Below, in pieces: positions 31,143-38,439 of a DNA stretch of 38,985 nt (positions are counted from its first letter, which is position 1; every line of letters begins with the position of its first letter). The translations under genes and the position numbers were made by a program. Origin of the DNA: Thermoplasmata archaeon (GTDB lineage: Archaea; Thermoplasmatota; Thermoplasmata; Lutacidiplasmatales; UBA184). The notes beneath the pieces were generated by a model that was given only the letters and a program-made list of their open reading frames with translations, was not told the DNA's origin and did no database searches. Where the stretch lies: positions 1 through 38,985 of the forward strand of contig JASHQX010000139.1 of NCBI GenBank assembly GCA_030038895.1, read 5' to 3'.

Positions 31143-31820
31143 CTACAGTCTCCAGAATGGCCCGGTCAGTCCCAGGCTTTCGAAGGTGGACTGAATTACG
31201 CTGGGCGGAGGGCGCTCGTACTCGAGGCGCAGCTTCCCTGAGTAAATCGGCACACTCATTCGGTAGACCTGATCCACTGTAACGATACCAGGATCCTCAG
31301 AGTCGCCGAGGGCTCCAGACTGCCGACCGCTCTCCTCGGGTCCGAGAAACACCATCGTGTTCGCGCAGGTTCGCGTGATGTCCTTCCACCATTCCGCCGC
31401 CGGCAGCGCGAGCCGCACCCGAGGTAGGGGCTGGCCGATCGAAATCCCTTTCCCACCTTCCAGCCGGAACGCGAGAGACGCTTCACAACGGTCGCAGAAC
31501 GATTCGATCAGGACGGGCTCGTTCAGCATCGCGTGGAAGGCGATGGAATCCCAGGCACAGTTCGCGAAGTAGCGCTGGCCGTTCTTCCGGGTCACGCGAT
31601 AGGGAGTGGAGATCGCGGAGAAGGGGAACGCCATGAGGATCCTCGAGGTGCCTTCGAGGAGCTTGAGATGATGGGCCTGGTCGAGTCGTTCGAGCGCATC
31701 CATTATCGCAGGTAACGACAGGTCCAGGCGTCCCGCGACCTCCTGCGCAGAGGGCGCGAAGGCGTTCTCCAAGAAAAAGTCGAACACAAACTTGCGCACG
31801 TCACGGTCCACGGAATCCAT
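31143..31820 (-). CDS. Alkylmercury lyase (MerB)-like protein
   Basis: 225 residues from ATG 31820, chosen over 31853 because GGGGAGAGG lies just upstream. Residues about 5-65 form a winged-helix region (VRKFVFDFF, AQEVAGRLDLSLPAIMDALE), as in MerB N termini. The MerB domain follows: RYFANCAWDSIAFHAML with Cys88 and Asp91, and WWKDITRTCANTMVFL with Cys152. These match the catalytic C96/D99/C159 triad of MerB in order and spacing. It would cleave carbon-mercury bonds, or be a related protein that lost this. No MerA, MerR or mercury transporter is nearby, so a non-mercury role is possible. Confidence 0.85.
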   Translation of the reverse strand: MDSVDRDVRKFVFDFFLENAFAPSAQEVAGRLDLSLPAIMDALERLDQAHHLKLLEGTSRILMAFPFSAISTPYRVTRKNGQRYFANCAWDSIAFHAMLNEPVLIESFCDRCEASLAFRLEGGKGISIGQPLPRVRLALPAAEWWKDITRTCANTMVFLGPEESGRQSGALGDSEDPGIVTVDQVYRMSVPIYSGKLRLEYERPPPSVIQSTFESLGLTGPFWRL

Positions 31821-32277
31821 CTTCCTCTCCCCTGGTGAGCTGAATCGAATCATGGTCGGCCCGCTCTTGAAACCGCGTTCTCAGAATACGGAACGACGCA
31901 GCTCCAAACCGCGTCGCCCGGAACAGTCGAGCAGTTCGTGAGGAACCGAGCTCAGGACGGGCGTAGTCGTCTAACAAGTTTGAAATGCGCATTTCGATGA
32001 GAATAGGCTGTGCCGATCGGCGGCAAGCGCCGAGTTCGGCCATGCGAAGACGATACGGCTGATTGCTATCGCTTCTAGTTGTCACTCTAACCGGGGCCCC
32101 GTCGAGTTATTGGTCTCACTATTGCCCTGCGACGCCCCCGAAAACGACCTCCCCATCCAGCGTACGAATTCGGAGGGGACGCCCATTATCGGAAGCCAAG
32201 AGAGGGATCTAGGCAGGGGTCCGATTCCTTGCTCGTTCCGAACAATTCCCCGGGAACCCCCGAGTAGGATACTGTGG
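31821..32277. other. 457-nt gap without a convincing gene
   Basis: Relatively A/T-rich. A minus frame (31801-32085) contains MRISNLLDDYARPELGSSRT and might be coding, but its codon usage is mixed and it overlaps the MerB-like gene. No repeat or tRNA was found. Confidence 0.35.
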
Positions 32278-32352
32278 CTTGGCAGCCCAAGGCGAACAGC
32301 CTGGGAGCGGGCCAGGTGGCGTCCTCGCAAGGGCGGAGGGCTAAAGTCCCTC
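32278..32352 (+). ncRNA. Hairpin-rich stretch, candidate structured leader
   Basis: Several stems crowd into 75 nt: CTTGG-CAGC-CCAAG (32278-32291), the alternative AGGC-GAACA-GCCT (32290-32302), and GAGGG-CTAAAGT-CCCTC (32336-32352), the last ending 18 nt before the ATG at 32371. The first two share bases and so are mutually exclusive, a feature of switching leaders, but chance pairing is frequent in GC-rich DNA. No known riboswitch consensus was recognised. Confidence 0.3.
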
Positions 32353-32370
32353 GGTTACCCTGAAAGGTCG

Positions 32371-32637
32371 ATGAGCGAGAACGGTCCACGGGAGGGCACG
32401 CGGGACCTCCCCAAACGGGACCGGGACTCCGGGCATCGAGCCGTCGATCCGGGGACCCCCGCCGGCATGGCGTACGCCGCGTTGGGCCGGGCCGCTCGCC
32501 GACGGCGTGAGGAGCTGCTCGAGCTCCTTCGTCAGGGATTTTCCGGTCCACGCGTCGTCGAGCTATACCGGATCGCGCATCCACTCGAACCGGTGGTCAC
32601 GACCGACGAGATCCGAGCCTTGGCCCGACACCGGTAG
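32371..32637 (+). CDS. Small basic protein of unknown function
   Basis: 88 residues. The N-terminal 35 residues are charged and probably disordered (ENGPREGTRDLPKRDRDSG). From about residue 41 the sequence AYAALGRAARRRREELLELL and FSGPRVVELYRIAHPLEP reads as two or three amphipathic helices, ending in TTDEIRALARHR. ATG 32371 has AAAGGTC upstream. The long track ORF from 32110 is not credible in its first part. No family is recognised. It is followed by a tRNA-Cys-like fragment. Confidence 0.5.
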   Translation: MSENGPREGTRDLPKRDRDSGHRAVDPGTPAGMAYAALGRAARRRREELLELLRQGFSGPRVVELYRIAHPLEPVVTTDEIRALARHR

Positions 32638-32718
32638 CGTCGCGGGCTGCCCTGAGGCGGGAGGAGCACGGGAGTGGCGGTCAGTCGGAGACCAAAGACC
32701 TCTGTTCCTGGCTTCCGA

Positions 32719-32739
32719 AGCCGAGGGAGGGAAGCGAGC
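32719..32739 (+). repeat. Imperfect copy of the 3' end of tRNA-Cys
   Basis: The first 15 bases (AGCCGAGGGAGGGAA) are identical to 35276-35290, the complement of the discriminator, acceptor 3' strand and T-stem of tRNA-Cys. The match extends to 19 of 21 through the T-loop (GCGAGC against TCGAAC). The two copies are in direct orientation 2,557 nt apart and flank the cyclase and YdhR-like genes. A tRNA 3'-end duplication is the usual footprint of integration at a tRNA gene. A second T-arm-like string GGGTTCGATTCCC in the other orientation follows at 32743. Confidence 0.5.
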
Positions 32740-32857
32740 TAAGGGTTCGATTCCCAGCTGCCCACCGAAGCGCGCGTACTCTTACACGGCAGTGAGACGA
32801 GACCTTCATGGGAGAGTTTGTATTGCCCGGGCGTTATCGGCGGCGGGGTACGGTGAC

Positions 32858-34129
32858 TTGAGCGGTGTGCCTCCGATATCTTTCTTGGACCAACTCGCTC
32901 CGGGAGCGTTCGACTACGGACGAATCGTGCTAGTTGAGTTCCGGTCTCACTCCCTTTGGTACGAGTCCGCTCTAACGATCACCGGTCAGGCGTTGAAAGC
33001 CGGAATTCGCAGTGACTTCCACACGTTCCAGCATCCGCCCGACGACGCACGTCGGGCCCTTCGCGGCCAAGGGATCGACGTGGAAACCGCCGAAAGCGAG
33101 GGGAAGCTGCGCATCATCGACAGCTACTCCGTCCAGACCGGGCTTCGTCCTCCCGTGCGCCACGAGCCGTACGGCTTCGCCGCGCAGTCCCTCAAAATGT
33201 CCGATTGGATTCGCGCCAGTCCACAGGTCTTGAACGAGCCCAAAGAGCGGAGGCTGGTTCATATCGACGAGAATAATTCGGTCCTACTGAACCATAACAG
33301 CGAGGCAGAGGTCCTAGAGTTTTTCCGTACCCGCGCGTACGAAGGAGCGCGGCGGAACGAGATCCTCTTCATCCACTCGTTCTTGTCGAACCAACACTCT
33401 CGCCGCTTCTACGCCGCATTCGAGTCGTTGGCCGACGTCATCGTCGATTTCGAAAGCCGGGAGGAAGAAGGCCGCCTGACCCAACGAGTCCGGGCACGGC
33501 AGATTCGGGGTAAGGCCGCGGACACTCGCTGGCGTCCCATCGAGGTGACCGGAGAAGGGGAGGTGGTCTTTGGACGGGGGACGGTCGACGACCGGTCAGG
33601 AACACCTTCGTCGGCTCCGCCGGAACGTAGGCTCGCCGCCATCATGTTCACCGACATGGTCGGGTACACTAGGCTCGCGCAAGAAAGCGAAAACGCGGCC
33701 GTTGAGCTGCTGGCCGAGCACAACGCGCTCCTTCGACCGGTCTTCCGTAAGTATCACGGATTGGAGGTCAAGACGATGGGAGACGCGTTCCTCGTGGAGT
33801 TCCCTAGTGCCCTCGCCGCTACGGAGTGCGCCCGGGGGATTCAGCGGGCTCTGGAACAGCGGAATGCGACGCACGTAGGCGGACCCATCCGCGTGCGAAT
33901 CGGCATCCATGTAGGCGACGTCATCCACCGAGCAGGAGATGTCTACGGAGACGCCGTCAACATTGCCTCTCGTATCGAGCCGTTGGCCCCGCCGGGGGGA
34001 ATTTGCGTAACGCAGCAGGTCTACGACCAGGTCTGGAACAAGCTCGACTGCTCCTTCCGAGAACTCGGCGCTCAGGATCTCAAAGGATTGCGTTTACCCC
34101 TCGCCATCTATCGGATCGACGCCCAATAG
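32858..34129 (+). CDS. Degenerate KaiC-like domain fused to a class III nucleotide cyclase
   Basis: About 423 residues. Residues 1-245 resemble a RecA/KaiC-like fold (SGVPPISFLDQLAPGAFDYG, then strands IVLVEF and EILFIHSFLSN), but the Walker A position reads EFRSHSLWYES, so ATP binding is unlikely. Residues 255-423 are a complete class III cyclase: AIMFTDMVGYTRL (metal Asp266), EVKTMGDAFLVEF (Lys305, metal Asp309), VYGDAVNIASRIEP (Asp365, Asn368, Arg372). Lys and Asp at the base-selecting positions favour ATP to cAMP. The start is uncertain: TTG 32858 fits the fold, with GTG 32867 and 32792 as alternatives. Third positions are less G/C-rich than in neighbours. Confidence 0.82.
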   Translation: MSGVPPISFLDQLAPGAFDYGRIVLVEFRSHSLWYESALTITGQALKAGIRSDFHTFQHPPDDARRALRGQGIDVETAESEGKLRIIDSYSVQTGLRPPVRHEPYGFAAQSLKMSDWIRASPQVLNEPKERRLVHIDENNSVLLNHNSEAEVLEFFRTRAYEGARRNEILFIHSFLSNQHSRRFYAAFESLADVIVDFESREEEGRLTQRVRARQIRGKAADTRWRPIEVTGEGEVVFGRGTVDDRSGTPSSAPPERRLAAIMFTDMVGYTRLAQESENAAVELLAEHNALLRPVFRKYHGLEVKTMGDAFLVEFPSALAATECARGIQRALEQRNATHVGGPIRVRIGIHVGDVIHRAGDVYGDAVNIASRIEPLAPPGGICVTQQVYDQVWNKLDCSFRELGAQDLKGLRLPLAIYRIDAQ

Positions 34130-34149
34130 CTCCCGAGCACCGGGGGACC

Positions 34150-34467
34150 GTGGGCATCGACCGCTCCTCCCACGGATCACGCAGCGAACGGGGCACCGTC
34201 GCGGGCCTCCGCACGGTCGACATGGCCGTCGCGGCCCCCAAACAAGGCACCGTCCTCCACCCGCAGGCCGACGAGCGAGAGGCGACCGTGGTGCGAGCGT
34301 TGCTTAGGGTGCCCGCGCACCGCTCGGCCGCGAACTTCGGCGTTCCGATCGTGAGGGCTTTCCACGGCGAGAAGAGACATTCGTCCGCCATGTGGTGGGA
34401 AGACGCCGCCGGGTATCACGGAAGGGGGAGGGTGAGCTTCCAGGCGAGGCGCGTTGTCACACGATGA
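34150..34467 (+). CDS. Possible unrecognised ORF, perhaps a gene remnant
   Basis: A GTG-started frame of 105 residues with very G/C-rich third positions, which sets it apart from other frames in the 582-nt gap 34130-34711. It contains HPQADEREATVVRALLRVPA and NFGVPIVRAFHGEKRHSSAM, a pattern faintly like the C-terminal helices of serine recombinases, but far too weak to assert. It has no ribosome site. It may be a decayed gene or a chance frame. The rest of the gap (34468-34711) holds nothing convincing. Confidence 0.2.
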   Translation: MGIDRSSHGSRSERGTVAGLRTVDMAVAAPKQGTVLHPQADEREATVVRALLRVPAHRSAANFGVPIVRAFHGEKRHSSAMWWEDAAGYHGRGRVSFQARRVVTR

Positions 34468-34711
34468 GAGGGCACGCGCGTTTCCATCAAGGTCCGTCGC
34501 ATCCCCCGGGCGATTCGGTTCAGGTTGAGACCACTCGGTCGAAAACGGTAATCCTCCGCTCTGAGCCCACTCCGAGAATCGGAGGAGGTCCGCGAAACGA
34601 GTTGATCGTTCGTCTCCCGCCAAAAGGTCCGCCGACGCCGTTGCCCCTACCGACCCAGGTCAAGAGACCAATTTGGAAATTGCCCGATGAGCGGGCGACC
34701 GGGCCCTGGAT

Positions 34712-35047
34712 CTAGGCAGGAATCGGTTTCTCGATGGGACCGCGAGTGACCTTCGTGTGCTCCTCGAGGATCCCGAATGTCTTCGCGCTGATGTTGCTCA
34801 GCTTGGGGTGATTCTTTACCGCGGCGATGATCTCCCCATCGAGGTATCGCTGCGCAGAAGCCGCGTCATCGAAAAGGTAGATCCCCCCCGACTCCTTCCT
34901 CGCCTCGTTCATGAGCCAGACCTTCCAGAGAAGGCCCGGTACTCGCGCGATCGGCTCCGCAAACGGACTGAACTCCTTCCCGAGGTCGTTCGCCGAGCCG
35001 CTGAAGTTGAAGTTAATCTGTACGATCTGCTTCGTCGTAGGACTCAC
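34712..35047 (-). CDS. YdhR-like monooxygenase (ferredoxin-like fold)
   Basis: A 111-residue protein from GTG 35047. QIVQINFNFSG, then FAEPIARVPGLLWKVWLMNE and ESGGIYLFDDAASAQRYLDG, match the YdhR/dimeric alpha-beta barrel family, including the conserved P-G-[LI]-x-W-K-x-W and G-G-I-Y-L-F-D segments. Members are small cofactor-poor monooxygenases or of unknown function. A TATTATTG box (35074-35083, minus) lies about 31 nt before the start, consistent with a leaderless transcript. The track's 172-residue version adds a poor N terminus. Confidence 0.85.
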   Translation of the reverse strand: MSPTTKQIVQINFNFSGSANDLGKEFSPFAEPIARVPGLLWKVWLMNEARKESGGIYLFDDAASAQRYLDGEIIAAVKNHPKLSNISAKTFGILEEHTKVTRGPIEKPIPA

Positions 35048-35275
35048 CCCGAGGCCCCGGTACAGGGAAGGGTGCAATAATACTATGCTAAGCCGTATCA
35101 CGGCCTCCGTACGAGGTTGTGGGAGACCCCGCCCGATGAGCCCATTGAGAGCGGGGGATCGCCTTCCCCGGACCGGGCGTAGCGAGACGCGAATAGTACA
35201 TTTCCGAGTCGGGAGAATGATTGGCTCCATCCCTTGGAGGAGGGTTCCTACAGATGCGCATGGCCTCGAATCCTG

Positions 35276-35348
35276 AGCCGAGGGAGGGAATCGAACCCCC
35301 AGGAAACGGATCTGCAGTCCGTCGCATTAACCATTCTGCCACCTCGGC
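35276..35348 (-). tRNA. tRNA-Cys (anticodon GCA)
   Basis: On the minus strand, acceptor GCCGAGG pairs with CCTCGGC. The anticodon arm is ACGGA-CTGCAGA-TCCGT with GCA at 34-36, and the T-arm GGGGG-TTCGATT-CCCTC has one G-U pair. The discriminator is U, as expected for tRNA-Cys. No CCA and no intron. A TTTAAG box on the minus strand (35373-35378) sits about 28 nt upstream. Confidence 0.95.
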
Positions 35349-35372
35349 GCCGTGAGAGGCAGGGGACCTCGG

Positions 35373-35378
35373 CTTAAA
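35373..35378 (-). promoter_or_regulatory. Box A of tRNA-Cys
   Basis: TTTAAG on the minus strand, about 28 nt before the tRNA 5' end, in otherwise GC-rich DNA. Confidence 0.5.
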
Positions 35379-35400
35379 GCGCTCGGGGCGACCCCAGGAT

Positions 35401-36081
35401 TCAGACGGAACGGAACCCCCGCGCAATCCGAAGCGCCCCGGTACGGATCCCCCAGCGTACCCGTCCTGGCCAACGTAGCGAGTTCCCCCGTCCGGCGGTG
35501 CGACCCCTACGGATCGCCTCGAGGAGGCCTTCGACCGAATCGATCCCGGGCGTGAACTCCGTGAACGCGCGTCCCACGTCCGCGATCTCGTGGACGTCGC
35601 TTCCCCCGGTAGTGCCCAGGTGCCGCTGGGCCGCGGCTAACTCGGCCTTCGCGTTTGACACGGCCGAGGCGTGGCCGTTCACCGACTCGAGCGCGGCGAC
35701 TCGGGCCGTCTTCGCGATCCTCGACCCGACGCCGTGGGCCCAACGAAAGGGATGTGCCAGGACAGGGACCCCCCCGCGCGTCTCTACCCAACTCAGCGTT
35801 TCCGCGATCGGCCGATGCGGGGGAGGGGCCTCGGCAATCCCGTAGACGAGCAGATGCCCCTCCTGCGTCGATGCCTCGACGCCGGGGACGAAGAGCAGTC
35901 CGGGGAATCGTTCGCGCAGTGCCGGAAGATCCCGGTGAGCTGCCACGGTGTTGTGGTCGGTGATCGCAAACCCCTTCAGGCCCACATACGGGAGACGACC
36001 GGCGATTTCGTCGAGCGCAAGACGAGAGTCCGGAGAATGGAGAGAATGGACGTGAAGATCGATTCGAACCACGTCGGTCAT
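35401..36081 (-). CDS. PHP-domain phosphoesterase
   Basis: 226 residues from ATG 36081, which overlaps the metG stop (ATGA). The track ORF to 36783 reads through metG in another frame. Metal-binding PHP motifs appear in order: DLHVHSLHSPDS (H-x-H), ITDHNTVAAH, PGVEAS (Glu), VLAHPFRW (His) and GGSDVHE (D-x-H). The family includes histidinol-phosphate phosphatase, the PolX/PolC nuclease domain and 3',5'-nucleoside bisphosphate phosphatase. At this stand-alone size a small phosphatase acting on nucleotides is likely. Tight coupling to metG suggests joint expression rather than a shared pathway. Confidence 0.88.
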   Translation of the reverse strand: MTDVVRIDLHVHSLHSPDSRLALDEIAGRLPYVGLKGFAITDHNTVAAHRDLPALRERFPGLLFVPGVEASTQEGHLLVYGIAEAPPPHRPIAETLSWVETRGGVPVLAHPFRWAHGVGSRIAKTARVAALESVNGHASAVSNAKAELAAAQRHLGTTGGSDVHEIADVGRAFTEFTPGIDSVEGLLEAIRRGRTAGRGNSLRWPGRVRWGIRTGALRIARGFRSV

Positions 36082-38348
36082 CGGACCTTGGTTCCCGGTG
36101 CGACGGCCTCGGAAGGCGTCAGTGGCAGGTCGGGGCCGAAGGAGATCCATTCGCCCTCCTCGGCTCCCGCGCCCATCAGTCGAACCACGCCGATGGTCCC
36201 CTCCTTCCAATCTCCCGGCACCCTGACGGTTCGTCCGCCGACGTCGACCAATCGTCCTCCGCCGGGGGCCGGACCGCCTATCCGGCCGACGAGCAACGGG
36301 ATGGCGGCGAACTCGTCGTATGAAATGATCCGGTCCCCCGCGCTCCGGCCGATCACGAACGTGCCGGGGGCCACGGCTTCCGGCGACGAGAGGAGAACGG
36401 CCCGGTCGTTCTGGTCGGCGGCGAGGACCATCCCTTGGGAGGTCATTCGGCGGATCGTCCGGGGAGCGAGGTTGGCGAGCAGGACCACCCTTCGACCGGT
36501 GAGCTGCTCGGGGGTGTACGAGGAGCGAAGGCCTGCGACGACGGTCCGGGGACTCGGCTCGCCCACGTCGACTTCCATCACGTAGAGCTTGTCGGCCGAT
36601 GGGTGCAACGCGACACTTCGGATCACCCCAGCGCGAGCCGCGAGTGGCGGGAGGCCGGTGGAGGGAGTGACGGGCGGCGTGGCGATGGAAGCCGCTTTGG
36701 ACTCCTCCCGGGATCGAGGGAATAGCGGTCGGATCTCCCCGAGGATCTGGCCGGGCACCGGCGGGTCGAGCACGCGATCCCAATCGCCCGGGCCGGGCGG
36801 GCCCGACGCGCCAAGCATCCGGAAGACCTCCGCGCTTGAGAAGGGAAGCACGGGGGCCATCCAGGTGGCGATGGCTTTGAGGCGCCAGACAGTCTCGTAG
36901 AGGATCCGCGAACGGTCGGCCTCCTCCGCATTCCAGGGATGCGCATCATGGAACCGCCGGTTGGATTCGCGGACCTCTTCGAGCGCGGCGTCGAGAGCTT
37001 CCTTCAGATGGACCTGCTCGAATTCCGTCGTGATCCGCTCGTGGGCCGCCCTCAGGTGGTCTCCTACTTCGCCCGGGCGCGTCGGATCCCATTCCTTCGG
37101 AGGGGTGGGGATCTTCCCCCCGTGCTGTTCCCGAATCAGGACCAGTGTTCGCTGGACAAGGTTCCCGTACTGATTGGCCAGTATCTCGTCCCGAACCTTG
37201 TGGAACTCGTCCCAGTTGAGCTCGGTGTCATGGTTCTGGGGAGCGAGGAGCGCGGCGTAGAAACGGATCACGTCGGGGGGGTACCGCTCTAGGAGCGAGG
37301 GAATGAAGACGTCCTCGGCTCCGGTCCGGGACTTCGAGACCTTCTCTCCCTCGGTGAGCAACCACTCGTTAGCGGGCACGTCATCGGGTAGGTGGAGCCC
37401 CCCGACGCCGAGCAACATCCCCGGCCAGACGATCGTGTGGTGGAACTTGTTGTCTTTGCCGACGAAATAGTACGATCGGACCGGCTCTCCCTCGATCCAG
37501 TACCGTCGCCAGGCGTCCGGACGGCCCGCGCGAATCGCCCACTCCTTCGAAGCAGAGAGGTAGCCGGTTACCGCGTCGAACCAGACGTAGAACCGTTTGC
37601 GGTCGTATCCGTCAAGCGGGATCGGGATCCCCCATTCCAGGTCCCGGGTGATCGGCGTCGGATGGAGACCTTCGGCGAGGAAGTTCTCGGCGACGTGGAG
37701 GGTCCCGGGGCGCCATCCTTTCCGTGACCGGATGTACTCGGTGAGCTGACCCTGGAGCCGGTCCAGTTCGAGGTAGAAGTGTTCGGTGGGGCGGAACTCG
37801 GCGGGGGTTCCGCAAAGGAGGCACCGCGGGTTCCCGAGCTGCCGCGGCTCGAGGGGACGGCCGCAATGATCGCATTCGTCCCCCCGAGCCTCCGCGAACC
37901 CGCAGTGCGGGCACGTCCCGACCAGGTAGCGGTCGGGCAGGAACCGCTGATGCTTCGGACAGTACGCTCCTTCGGCGGTCTGCCGGCGGACGTACCCGTG
38001 CTCGAGGAGCGCGAGAAAGACCTCCTGTACCGTCCGTTCGTGGACGACGGTGTGCGTGGTCGTGAAGAGGTCGAAGGAGAACCCGAGCTTCTCGAACGCG
38101 GCCTTGTTCACGGCATGGTAGCGGTTCGCGATCTCCGCCGGCGTCACCCCCTCCTTCTCGGCGGTGACGAGCGCCGGGGTCCCGTGCATGTCTGAACCTG
38201 AGACCATCAACACCTCGTCCCCGCGTAACCGGTGGTAACGGGCAAAAGTGTCGCCGGGAAGGTACGCCCCGGCGAGGTGACCGATATGGAACGGGCCATT
38301 GGCATACGGCCACGCGACGGCCACCAGGACCCGTGCCACTCGTTCCAC
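36078..38348 (-). CDS. metG: Methionyl-tRNA synthetase with C-terminal tRNA-binding domains
   Basis: A 756-residue class I synthetase charging tRNA-Met. The HIGH motif is in GPFHIGHLAGAYLPGD. A double zinc knuckle is seen as YCPKHQRF, CPHCG, CDHCG and CLLCG, and the KMSKS motif as EGEKVSKSRTG. The anticodon-binding helical domain ends near residue 545. After a linker, residues about 577-680 are an EMAP-II/Trbp111-like OB fold (SVALHPSADKLYVMEVDVGE, SQGMVLAA). A further 70 residues (about 685-756) look like a truncated second copy, ending again in S-E-A-V-A-P-G-T. The start is GTG 38348, with a GTCTTAAGAC box about 32 nt upstream. Confidence 0.95.
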   Translation of the reverse strand: MERVARVLVAVAWPYANGPFHIGHLAGAYLPGDTFARYHRLRGDEVLMVSGSDMHGTPALVTAEKEGVTPAEIANRYHAVNKAAFEKLGFSFDLFTTTHTVVHERTVQEVFLALLEHGYVRRQTAEGAYCPKHQRFLPDRYLVGTCPHCGFAEARGDECDHCGRPLEPRQLGNPRCLLCGTPAEFRPTEHFYLELDRLQGQLTEYIRSRKGWRPGTLHVAENFLAEGLHPTPITRDLEWGIPIPLDGYDRKRFYVWFDAVTGYLSASKEWAIRAGRPDAWRRYWIEGEPVRSYYFVGKDNKFHHTIVWPGMLLGVGGLHLPDDVPANEWLLTEGEKVSKSRTGAEDVFIPSLLERYPPDVIRFYAALLAPQNHDTELNWDEFHKVRDEILANQYGNLVQRTLVLIREQHGGKIPTPPKEWDPTRPGEVGDHLRAAHERITTEFEQVHLKEALDAALEEVRESNRRFHDAHPWNAEEADRSRILYETVWRLKAIATWMAPVLPFSSAEVFRMLGASGPPGPGDWDRVLDPPVPGQILGEIRPLFPRSREESKAASIATPPVTPSTGLPPLAARAGVIRSVALHPSADKLYVMEVDVGEPSPRTVVAGLRSSYTPEQLTGRRVVLLANLAPRTIRRMTSQGMVLAADQNDRAVLLSSPEAVAPGTFVIGRSAGDRIISYDEFAAIPLLVGRIGGPAPGGGRLVDVGGRTVRVPGDWKEGTIGVVRLMGAGAEEGEWISFGPDLPLTPSEAVAPGTKVR

Positions 38349-38375
38349 CTCGGGGTTTTACCCGAGACGGTACGT

Positions 38376-38385
38376 GTCTTAAGAC
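38376..38385 (-). promoter_or_regulatory. TATA-like box of metG
   Basis: GTCTTAAGAC (self-complementary) is centred about 32 nt from the metG GTG at 38348. Confidence 0.4.
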
Positions 38386-38408
38386 TTTCGAGTAGAACGG
38401 CCGTCGGC

Positions 38409-38414
38409 TTTATT
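38409..38414 (+). promoter_or_regulatory. TATA box of thyX
   Basis: TTTATT, centred 28 nt before GTG 38440, predicts a leaderless thyX message. It decides the start in favour of GTG 38440 over ATG 38461. Confidence 0.5.
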
Positions 38415-38439
38415 CAGTCGGCGGCCTCCGTTCCACATC

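Noticed and set aside
31801-32085. Minus-strand 94-residue ORF upstream of the MerB-like gene
   Set aside because: Codon usage is mixed, the frame overlaps the MerB-like start region, and no promoter or ribosome site is clear.
32735-32770. T-arm-like GGGTTCGATTCCC followed by CAGCTGCCCA, suggesting a tRNA gene
   Set aside because: Only three T-stem pairs form, and no upstream acceptor strand complementary to the 3' end or anticodon arm could be found, so no tRNA can be folded. It is kept only as a remark beside the tRNA-Cys fragment.
34150-34467. Serine-recombinase remnant near tRNA-Cys
   Set aside because: Resemblance is limited to a few hydrophobic positions, with no catalytic domain. It is listed only as an unrecognised low-confidence ORF.
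34392-34715. Plus-strand ORF ending in RLPPKGPPTPLPLPTQVKRP
   Set aside because: Pro-rich with unremarkable third-position GC and no start signal. It competes with another frame in the same gap.
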